Of a DNA stretch of 64,000 nt, positions 57,513 through 64,000 are shown in pieces. A model generated the notes under the pieces. The model worked only from the letters and a program-made list of their open reading frames with translations, made no database searches and was not told the origin of the DNA. Position numbers and translations under genes: made by a program. The stretch comes from Nonomuraea spiralis. Its GTDB lineage: Bacteria > Actinomycetota > Actinomycetes > Streptosporangiales > Streptosporangiaceae. The first letter of the stretch is position 1. Each line of letters opens with the position of its first letter. The stretch is from positions 558,001 to 622,000 of the forward strand of contig NZ_BMRC01000002.1 in NCBI RefSeq assembly GCF_014648435.1, written 5' to 3'.

Positions 57513-60461
57513 TCACATCTGCCGCCGCGCCAGCCGCGCGAACAGCCCCTGCTCGTCGGTCAGCAGCTCGTCGTACGTCCCCTGCTGGACGATGCGGCCG
57601 CCGTCGAGCACCAGGATCTTGTCGGCGTCCCGGACGGTGGACAGCCGGTGGGCGATGACCACGCGGGTGGCGTTGAGCCGGCGGGTGCTCTCGGCGATGA
57701 CGTTCTGGGCGGGGTTGTCCAGGGCGCTGGTCGCCTCGTCGAAGAAGACGATGCGGGGGCGCGAGACCAGCGCCCTGGCGATCATGATGCGCTGGCGCTG
57801 GCCGCCGGAGAGCGTGTTCGTGCCCTCCGACAGGACGGTGTGCATGCCCATCGGCATGGCCGTGATGTCGTCGGCGATGCCGGCCATCGCGGCGGCGTCC
57901 CAGGCGTCGTCGATCGTGTGGTTCGTGCTGCCGACGATGTTCTGCCTGATGTCGCCGGCCAGCAGCGCGCCGTTCTGCAGCACCACGCCGCACTGCCGGC
58001 GCACCGCGCCGAGGTCCAGCTCGCCCAGGTCCTGGCCGTCGTACAGGACCGAGCCGACGTCGGGCTGCTCGAAGCCGAGCAGCAGGCGCAGGACCGTGGA
58101 CTTCCCGCTGCCGGTCGGGCCCACGATCGCGACGAACTCGCCGGGCTCGATCGACAGGTCGATGTCGGTGAGCACCGCGGGGCCGTCCTCGCCGTACCGG
58201 AAGGAGACCCGGGACAGGCTGACGCGGCCCGACAGGTCGCCGGGGTCGGCCTTGCCCGCGTGGTCCTCCGGCTCGGCCTCCAGCACCGGGGCCAGCTTCT
58301 CCAGCATCGGCACGACGCCCATGGCCGTGATCGCCGCGCCGGTGAACTGCAACACCGAGGCGATGAGCAGGTTGAACGCGGCGAAGAAGGCCAGGAACGC
58401 GCTGATCGGGAGCTGCCCGCGCAGCGGCCCGGCCGCCACGGCGAAGATCACCACCGAGCAGACCAGCGGGAACCCGGCGTTGAAGGTGGTGACCACGTTC
58501 TGCAGCCGCCGGGCCGAGGCCGAGGTCGTCCTGGTCGCCATGAAGTCCCGCGTCCACACGCCGAACGCCTGGTCCTCCGCGGCGGCCACGCGCAGCTTGG
58601 GCACCGCCGACAGGAGCTGGAACACCCGCGAGGACAGCCGCTGCTCCTGCTCGTACAGGCGGCGTTGCAGGCGTACCTCGAAGAAGCCGGCGACCGCGCA
58701 CACCAGCACGCCGGCCAGCACCAGCAGGGTCGCCAGCAGCGCCAGGCCGACGTCGTAGACGTACACCAGCGCCAGGTTGGCCAGCCCGCCGAACAGCCCC
58801 AGCGTCGCGGTGGTCATCACGCCCGACAACGTCTCCTGGGCCGTGCTCACGCCCAGCACGGTCGTGCCCAGCTCGCCGGTGGAGTAGCGGCCGAAGAACG
58901 TGACGGGCAGCGACAGCAGCCGCGTCCACGCCCCGGCCTGCACGCGGGCCGACGAACGGCCCTCGATGCGCAGGGCGGCGACGTTCTGCACGATCGACAG
59001 CGCCCCCGCCACCAGCGCGCCGCCGATCACCAGCGCCGCGCCCTGCACGATGAGGTCGCGCTCGGCCCGCTGCACGAACGTCCCCAGCACCAGCCCCGTC
59101 ATCGCGGGCACGAGCAGCCCGATGACCGCCACCAGCGTGCCCAGGGAGGCCAGCACCCACAGGTCGCGGCCGTTGCGGGCCAGCCCGAAGCGCAGCAGCC
59201 CGGCCACGGTCCGCACCTCGCGCGGCAGCGGCTGGTACAACACCTCGGCCTTGCCGCTCAGCGTGGCGGCCACCGCCTTGGTGACCGGCGTGACGCGGCT
59301 GTGGCCGGGCTGGGCGACCACGTACCGCGAGCCGATCGGCAGCAGCGCCACCGGCGTCCCGTCGTCGGCCCGGTAGCCCACCATGGGCCCGATGTCGTGT
59401 TTCCACCAGCCGTCGTCCAGCCGGACCGAGCGCGTACGCACCCCCGACGCCAGCGCGACGGCCTGCAGCGGGTCGGCGCCCCGCGCCTGGCCCGGCGGCG
59501 GCGCGGTCACGGTGAACCCGCCGTGCGAGGCCACCAGCCTGGCCGCGGCCAGCGCCGGCGGATCGGCGGTGACGTCGGCCAGGCGCACCTTGGCCTCGGT
59601 GTCGCGGACCAGCGTGTCGAAGCTGCGGCGGGCCGCCCGCGTGGCGCCGGACTCGCGTTCCTTGCGCCGCCGCAGAGCCTCCAGCTCCTGCGCGCGCCGC
59701 CGCTCGACCCGGCGGTCCACCGTGTAGAGGAACCGGATGGCGTGCTCGACCCAGCGGGCCCAGATCGTCTCGTCGGCCAGGAGCTGCCAGGTGGAACGGG
59801 CACGCACGCGGGCGGGGGCGTCGGCGACCAGCCAGTCCCGCTCGGTCACGGCCAGCTCGGCGCCCGCGGTCAGCACGCCCGCCACGCCGTCGGGCATCTC
59901 GACCGCGCCCTCCTCGACCGTGATCCACCGTACGCCGTCCACCGACCGGGCCGCGCGCCCGGCGGCCAGCCCGGTGACCGCGTCGGGCAGCAGCGGGACG
60001 AACTCGCGCGGCGGCAGCGCGTCCCGCAGGGCGGTGGCCAGCGCGATCATCCCGGCCTCCAGCCCGCGGACGAACTGCCGCACGGCCAGGCCGTACTCGG
60101 CGGTCGACATGGTGGCCGAGCGGCTGGTGCCCGACAGCTCGCCCAGCCTGGCCAGCGGGATGCTCGACACCCGCGTGCCGAGCACCGGACGGCCCACGAT
60201 GCCGTGCTTCGGCCCCCTGGGCGAGCCGGGCAGCAGTGTGCCCTGCCGCACCCGGCACAGGTAGTGCCAGCGGCCGACCGGGCGGCCGCCGTCCAGGCGC
60301 ACCGCGAACAGGTCGACCGCGCCCTCCTCCACCAGCAGCACCTCGCGCACGCCCGACAACACGAACAGGTTCTCCGCCGAGTAGTCCACCGGTGTGGCGG
60401 CGTCGGTGAAGAACGGGGAGAATCCGGCCACCTTCAGCACTGCGTCATCCTCCGTCGTCAT
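57513..60461 (-). CDS. NHLM-type ABC transporter, long ATP-binding subunit
   Basis: About 982 residues. The first about 400 residues are the unusual cytoplasmic N-terminal region of NHLM exporters (a cyclic-nucleotide-binding-like segment, ENLFVLSGVREVLLVEEGAVDLFAV, and more). A six-helix exporter domain (about 410-700) and a nucleotide-binding domain follow, with IVGPTGSGKS, LSGGQRQRIMIARAL, IVFFDEATSALD and AHRLSTVRDAD. Paired with the C39 peptidase-ABC it exports NHLP-leader RiPPs. The start at 60461 is a choice; a GTG at 60491 is possible. Confidence 0.9.
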   Translation of the reverse strand: MTTEDDAVLKVAGFSPFFTDAATPVDYSAENLFVLSGVREVLLVEEGAVDLFAVRLDGGRPVGRWHYLCRVRQGTLLPGSPRGPKHGIVGRPVLGTRVSSIPLARLGELSGTSRSATMSTAEYGLAVRQFVRGLEAGMIALATALRDALPPREFVPLLPDAVTGLAAGRAARSVDGVRWITVEEGAVEMPDGVAGVLTAGAELAVTERDWLVADAPARVRARSTWQLLADETIWARWVEHAIRFLYTVDRRVERRRAQELEALRRRKERESGATRAARRSFDTLVRDTEAKVRLADVTADPPALAAARLVASHGGFTVTAPPPGQARGADPLQAVALASGVRTRSVRLDDGWWKHDIGPMVGYRADDGTPVALLPIGSRYVVAQPGHSRVTPVTKAVAATLSGKAEVLYQPLPREVRTVAGLLRFGLARNGRDLWVLASLGTLVAVIGLLVPAMTGLVLGTFVQRAERDLIVQGAALVIGGALVAGALSIVQNVAALRIEGRSSARVQAGAWTRLLSLPVTFFGRYSTGELGTTVLGVSTAQETLSGVMTTATLGLFGGLANLALVYVYDVGLALLATLLVLAGVLVCAVAGFFEVRLQRRLYEQEQRLSSRVFQLLSAVPKLRVAAAEDQAFGVWTRDFMATRTTSASARRLQNVVTTFNAGFPLVCSVVIFAVAAGPLRGQLPISAFLAFFAAFNLLIASVLQFTGAAITAMGVVPMLEKLAPVLEAEPEDHAGKADPGDLSGRVSLSRVSFRYGEDGPAVLTDIDLSIEPGEFVAIVGPTGSGKSTVLRLLLGFEQPDVGSVLYDGQDLGELDLGAVRRQCGVVLQNGALLAGDIRQNIVGSTNHTIDDAWDAAAMAGIADDITAMPMGMHTVLSEGTNTLSGGQRQRIMIARALVSRPRIVFFDEATSALDNPAQNVIAESTRRLNATRVVIAHRLSTVRDADKILVLDGGRIVQQGTYDELLTDEQGLFARLARRQM

Positions 60462-60516
60462 CGCGCCGACCCCGTGCACGACCACGCGCACGACGCCGCG
60501 CCGTCGTCGTGCGCCC

Positions 60517-62826
60517 TCATGTCGCGTCGCCGTTCTTGCGTGAGCTTCTGAGCAGCTCGGCGTAGTGGCCGTCGAGCGCCAGCAACTCGGCGTGCCGGCC
60601 GCGCTCGACCACCTCGCCGCGGTCGAGCACGATGATCTCGTCGGCGTCGCGGACCGTGGACAGCCGGTGCGCGATGATCAGGCAGCCGCAGCCGCGCCTG
60701 CGCAGGTTGTCGGCGATGATCCGCTCGGTCTCCGGGTCCAGGGCGCTGGTCGCCTCGTCCAGGATCAGCAGCGTGGGCCGGACCGACAACGCCCGCGCCA
60801 GCTCCAGGCGCTGCCGCTGGCCGCCGCTGAGGTTCCTGCCGCCCTCCAGCACCCGGCTGTTGAGGCCGCCGGGCCGGGCCGCGATCAGGTCGAACAGTGC
60901 CGCGTCCCGCAGCGCGGAGACCGCCACCTCGTCGGGCACGTCGTCGCTCCACAACGTCAGGTTGTCCCGCACGGTGCCCTCGAACAGAGTGATGTCCTGG
61001 TCCACGTATGCGACGGAGGCGGCGACCACGGCCCTCGGCAGGTCGTCGCGCGGCCGGTCGTCCAGCAGCACCTGGCCGGCGGTCGGCACGTACAGGCCGG
61101 CGGCCAGCTTGCCCGCGGTCGACTTGCCGCTGCCCGAGTTGCCGACGATCGCGACGCGGCGGCCGGGCACCACGGTGAACGACAGGTCCCTGATGACGGG
61201 GGCGGCGAGCGTGTTGTAGCCGAAGGTCACCGCCGCGAACTCCAGCCGTCCGTCCAGGCGGCCGTTCAGGTCGGGCTCGGCGGCCCCGGCGGTCTCGCGC
61301 CGCTCGAACGTCCTGGCCATGGGGTACTTCTCGACGTCGTACAGGCGGCAGATGTCGGCCGAGATGTCCTGGAGCTGGCCGCCGAGGTTGGTGAGCTGCG
61401 TGACGGGCCTGGACAGGGCGTTGAGCAACGTCTGGAAGGCCACCAGCATGCCGACGCTGATCACGCCGTCCACCACCCGCAGCCCGCCGATCAGCAGGAT
61501 GAGCCCGCTGTTGATCCCGGCCAGCAGCGGCGGCACGACGGTCAGCGTGGCCGTGGCCACGCCCAGCCGCTGCTTGGCGGTGACCGCCTTGGCCAGGAAC
61601 CCCGCCCACCGCTGGAACGCCGTCGGCTCCGCCCCGGTCGCCTTGACCGTCTCCACGAGCTGCAACGTGTTGAACGTCGTCGAGGTCAGGTTCCCCAGGT
61701 CGGCCCGCAACGCCGCCACCGCGTCGGTACGCGCCCGCGACACCTGCCGCAACACCAGGATGTTCAGCAGCGCCATCGACACCCCGACGAGCCCGAGCAG
61801 CAGGTCGTACCGGATGAGCACGGCCGCGTAGAACAGCACCAGGACGAGGTTCACCAGGGTGACGGCCAGGTCGCGGGAGAGGATCTCGGCGACGCCGTCG
61901 TTGGCCTGCACCCGCTTGGCCACCTCGGCCGGACGCCGCTGGAGGAAGAACTCCACGGGCAGTCGCAGCAGATGGCGGAAGAAGCGGGCCGAGCTGACCA
62001 GGCTGAGCCGTATCTCCAGGCGCAGCAGGTAGTGCCGCTGCACCGAGGTCAGCACGAACACCACGACCGCGGTGACCCCCATCGCGAACAGCAGCGGCAC
62101 CAGGTAACCCGGATCGCGCCCGGTCAGGATCCGATCGATGAACACCCGGCTGAACGCCGGCCCGATGATGCCCGGCACTACCAGCAGCAGGCTGGCCAGC
62201 AGCACCAGCGGCAGCGCGCGCCCCGACGGCATGCGCCGCGCCAGCAGGGCCTGGCCGACCCGGGTGGGCCGCCCGCCCGGCCGGAAGTCCGGGCCAGGCT
62301 CGAACGTCAGCACCACGCCGGTGAACCCGGAGTCGAAGTCGTCCCAGTCGATCATCCGGGGTCCGCCCGCCGGGTCGTTGACCGCGACGGCCTTCCTGCC
62401 GAACCGGCTGCGCACCCCCTCCAGGACCATGAAGTGCTGGAACGCCCAGAACACGATGGCCGGCTCGCTCAGCGAGCGCAGGTCGTCCGCCTCCATCTGG
62501 AAACCCCGGGCGATCAGCCCGTAGCGGCGGGCGGCGGCCACCACGCTGGACGCCTTCGCGCCGTCGCGGGAGACGCCGCAGGCCGAGCGCAGCTCCTCCA
62601 GCGGCACGAACTTGCCGTGGTAGCCCAGGATCATCGCCAGCGAGGCGGCCCCGCACTCCACGGCCTCCATCTGGATCACCGTCGGCGTGCGCCGCCGCCA
62701 TCTCCACCGCCGCCGTACGGGGGCCGCCGGGGAAGCGGACGCGCCCCCCTTCCCTGGGCCCTTTCCCGGGGTCTTCCCGGGGGCCGGGTCCGCATGCCCC
62801 TGCTCGGGGACGCCGGTGGTGGTCAC
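60517..62826 (-). CDS. NHLM-type ABC transporter with C39 peptidase domain
   Basis: About 769 residues from a GTG at 62826 with GGAGG upstream; an ATG at 62862 would add 12 residues. The N-terminal C39 peptidase has Cys in MEAVECGAASLAMIL (Cys58), His in FWAFQHFMVLEGV and Asp in NDPAGG. A six-helix exporter domain and a nucleotide-binding domain (IVGNSGSGKS, LSGGQRQRLELARAL, LLILDEATSALD) follow. It should cut after the small residues that end the NHLP leader (AAG) and export the core. Note the family is best known from other organisms; the substrate assignment is by cluster context. Confidence 0.93.
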   Translation of the reverse strand: MTTTGVPEQGHADPAPGKTPGKGPGKGGASASPAAPVRRRWRWRRRTPTVIQMEAVECGAASLAMILGYHGKFVPLEELRSACGVSRDGAKASSVVAAARRYGLIARGFQMEADDLRSLSEPAIVFWAFQHFMVLEGVRSRFGRKAVAVNDPAGGPRMIDWDDFDSGFTGVVLTFEPGPDFRPGGRPTRVGQALLARRMPSGRALPLVLLASLLLVVPGIIGPAFSRVFIDRILTGRDPGYLVPLLFAMGVTAVVVFVLTSVQRHYLLRLEIRLSLVSSARFFRHLLRLPVEFFLQRRPAEVAKRVQANDGVAEILSRDLAVTLVNLVLVLFYAAVLIRYDLLLGLVGVSMALLNILVLRQVSRARTDAVAALRADLGNLTSTTFNTLQLVETVKATGAEPTAFQRWAGFLAKAVTAKQRLGVATATLTVVPPLLAGINSGLILLIGGLRVVDGVISVGMLVAFQTLLNALSRPVTQLTNLGGQLQDISADICRLYDVEKYPMARTFERRETAGAAEPDLNGRLDGRLEFAAVTFGYNTLAAPVIRDLSFTVVPGRRVAIVGNSGSGKSTAGKLAAGLYVPTAGQVLLDDRPRDDLPRAVVAASVAYVDQDITLFEGTVRDNLTLWSDDVPDEVAVSALRDAALFDLIAARPGGLNSRVLEGGRNLSGGQRQRLELARALSVRPTLLILDEATSALDPETERIIADNLRRRGCGCLIIAHRLSTVRDADEIIVLDRGEVVERGRHAELLALDGHYAELLRSSRKNGDAT

Positions 62827-62904
62827 ACGTCCCTCCCGGGGGCGCTGGTCGTGGTCACGCATCCCTCCTTCGGCCGGGGAGCGGGGGCGGTCACGCGGCT
62901 CACC

Positions 62905-63717
62905 TCAGCGCCCGAGCAGCAGGTCGAACAGCGTCTGGCTGCCCAGCCCGATCGCGCCGCTGACGGAGACCTGCGACTGCAGGCCCACCGGCGGCCCCTT
63001 CCTGGTCGACCAGGCGTAGCCGGACGGCGTCGCCGGATCCCGTACGAGATCGACGATCACCAGCCTGGACGGCGTGTTCCGCAGGTAGCCGCGCGCCGGG
63101 TCCTCGCCGCCCACCAGGTCGGCCGCCTGCTCTGTCATCACCGGGTACGCGCTGACCGACTGGACCCGGCCGCGCAGCAGCCCGTACGCGCCGGGCGGCG
63201 CCGAGGAGACCGACAGATCGACCGGCTTGCCCGGCACCACGCCCATCGCCCGGTCCACCGGCACGAACAACATGGCCACCAGCCGGTCGCCCGGCGCGTC
63301 CGTACGCTCGACGAGCAGCAACTCCTCGCCCTCCCGCACCACGTGCCCGGCCACGGCGGAACCGGCGACCACCCGCCCGGTGAACGGGCTGCGCACCACC
63401 CGGTCCGTGCCGCCGTCGGCGGCGATGACCGCCACCGCCTGGCCCTCCCGCACCGCGTCGGCCGGCTGGAGCAACATCGAACGCACGGTCCCGCCGTACG
63501 GGCTCTGCAACCGGGCCGTGCCCCCCGGATGGGTCAGCAGGCCCACGGCGGGCACGGTGATCGGCAACCGCCCGGCGAAGAACCACACCCCCGCCGCCAC
63601 CACGATGATCAGCACCACGAACGTGGCGATCCACCCGCGCGGGGAGGCCAGCAACGTCGGCGAGTCGAGCTCGTCGGGCTCCCGCATCCGCTGCAACGCC
63701 TTGAACCGGAACTTCAT
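62905..63717 (-). CDS. NHLM-type HlyD-like secretion protein
   Basis: 270 residues with one N-terminal transmembrane helix (ATFVVLIIVVAAGVWFFAG) and a periplasmic-adaptor-like extracellular part with lipoyl-like repeats (LLTHPGGTARLQSPYGGTVRSM, DRVVRSPFTGRVVAGSAVAGHVV). It lacks the long coiled coil of Gram-negative HlyD, as NHLM versions in actinomycetes do. It sits between SagB and the peptidase-ABC gene on the same strand. Confidence 0.9.
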   Translation of the reverse strand: MKFRFKALQRMREPDELDSPTLLASPRGWIATFVVLIIVVAAGVWFFAGRLPITVPAVGLLTHPGGTARLQSPYGGTVRSMLLQPADAVREGQAVAVIAADGGTDRVVRSPFTGRVVAGSAVAGHVVREGEELLLVERTDAPGDRLVAMLFVPVDRAMGVVPGKPVDLSVSSAPPGAYGLLRGRVQSVSAYPVMTEQAADLVGGEDPARGYLRNTPSRLVIVDLVRDPATPSGYAWSTRKGPPVGLQSQVSVSGAIGLGSQTLFDLLLGR

Positions 63718-63756
63718 CGCGCCGTCCCCGCCTGCCGTCGTGCCGTCATGTGCGCC

Positions 63757-64000
63757 TCACCCCCGGCTGCCGACGATCAGCTCGCCGACGCTGCCCTCGG
63801 TCAGGTAGTCCAGTCCGCTGGCCAGCGCGAAGTCGGCGGCGTCCCCGCCGCCCAGCGCGCACACGGCCAGGTCCATGGCCGTTCCGGCCAGGTAGAGCGT
63901 CTGGTACAAGACGCCCACGTGCTTGAGCACCAGCGAGTAGCCGATGGTCTCGTACTTCCACATCACCCGGCCGAAGCGGGCGGTGACGGTCAGCACCACC
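63757..64000 (-). CDS. SagB-type azoline dehydrogenase, C-terminal end, cut by the window edge
   Basis: The last 80 residues of a nitroreductase-fold protein. RVMWKYETIGYSLVLKHVGV, LAGTAMDLAVCALGGGDAADFA, and the terminal SGLDYLTEGSVGELIVGSR are the characteristic C-terminus of SagB-type dehydrogenases, FMN enzymes that oxidise thiazolines and oxazolines to azoles. The N-terminus and catalytic residues are beyond the right edge. Its presence next to the NHLM genes and the poly-Cys precursor is the main evidence for a TOMM product. YcaO/cyclodehydratase genes are expected beyond 64000. Confidence 0.85.
   Translation of the reverse strand, partial: VVLTVTARFGRVMWKYETIGYSLVLKHVGVLYQTLYLAGTAMDLAVCALGGGDAADFALASGLDYLTEGSVGELIVGSRG

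Noticed and set aside
57481-64000. Type I secretion of a large RTX-like protein as the role of the HlyD and ABC genes
   Set aside because: The ABC proteins have NHLM architecture (a C39 domain on one, a long N-terminal domain on the other) and no large repeat protein is present.

Overview
The window is very GC-rich DNA with G or C at nearly every third codon position. It has many GTG starts, 4-bp ATGA/GTGA gene overlaps and several natural-product loci. All of this points to a filamentous actinomycete. A Streptosporangiales genus such as Nonomuraea is my best guess, but that is inference. I saw no rRNA, tRNA, CRISPR array, transposase or phage gene. Nearly every base is coding or in a short intergenic gap. 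The longest gene-free stretches are 11564-11855 and 54134-54372.

Layout. (1) 1-3975 is one edge of a labdane-type diterpene locus: a class II diterpene cyclase cut by the window edge, a class I terpene synthase and a P450 in a coupled minus-strand operon, divergent from a GGPP synthase. (2) 4048-13588 is mixed: an aldo/keto reductase, an MFS efflux pump with its TetR, a second TetR, a WS/DGAT acyltransferase, a molybdopterin oxidoreductase, a membrane-anchored metalloprotease and PolX. (3) 14688-24771 is a complete SapB/AmfS-like class III lanthipeptide locus: sensor kinase, LanKC, a 43-residue LanA, two ABC half-transporters, a prolyl oligopeptidase and a convergent LuxR-type response regulator. 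(4) 24897-43707 is mostly redox and acyl-CoA metabolism with local regulators (MmyB-like, PaaX, PuuR-like, IclR). Several of these have clear palindromic operators. (5) 43802-47641 holds a MscS-like channel, a secreted protein coupled to a flavin-dependent halogenase, a small membrane protein and a VOC protein. (6) 47619-64000 is a second RiPP locus that runs off the right edge.

The most interesting locus is the last. A 123-residue precursor at 53762-54133 has a nitrile-hydratase-like leader (NHLP), an Ala-Ala-Gly cleavage motif and a C-terminus DVNCCCCPCCCCT. Around it are a dedicated ABC-2 transporter, two P450s, a methyltransferase, a Rieske oxygenase coupled to an amine oxidase and a hydrolase, and the full NHLM export set (C39 peptidase-ABC, long ABC, HlyD-like protein). 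The C-terminus of a SagB-type azoline dehydrogenase lies at the right edge. This predicts an octa-cysteine, azole-containing (TOMM) peptide. The cyclodehydratase/YcaO is not visible and should lie beyond 64000.

The lanthipeptide locus is coherent from leader to export. LanKC phosphorylates, eliminates and cyclises two S-x2-S/T-x3-C motifs. A hairpin after lanA probably sets precursor-to-transporter stoichiometry. The ABC pair looks like an asymmetric heterodimer, the prolyl oligopeptidase could cut after Pro12 of the leader, and the flanking kinase and regulator probably form its control system. A separate oddity is that three genes (ends at 4048, 29295 and 41367) carry tandem repeats that span their own stop codons.
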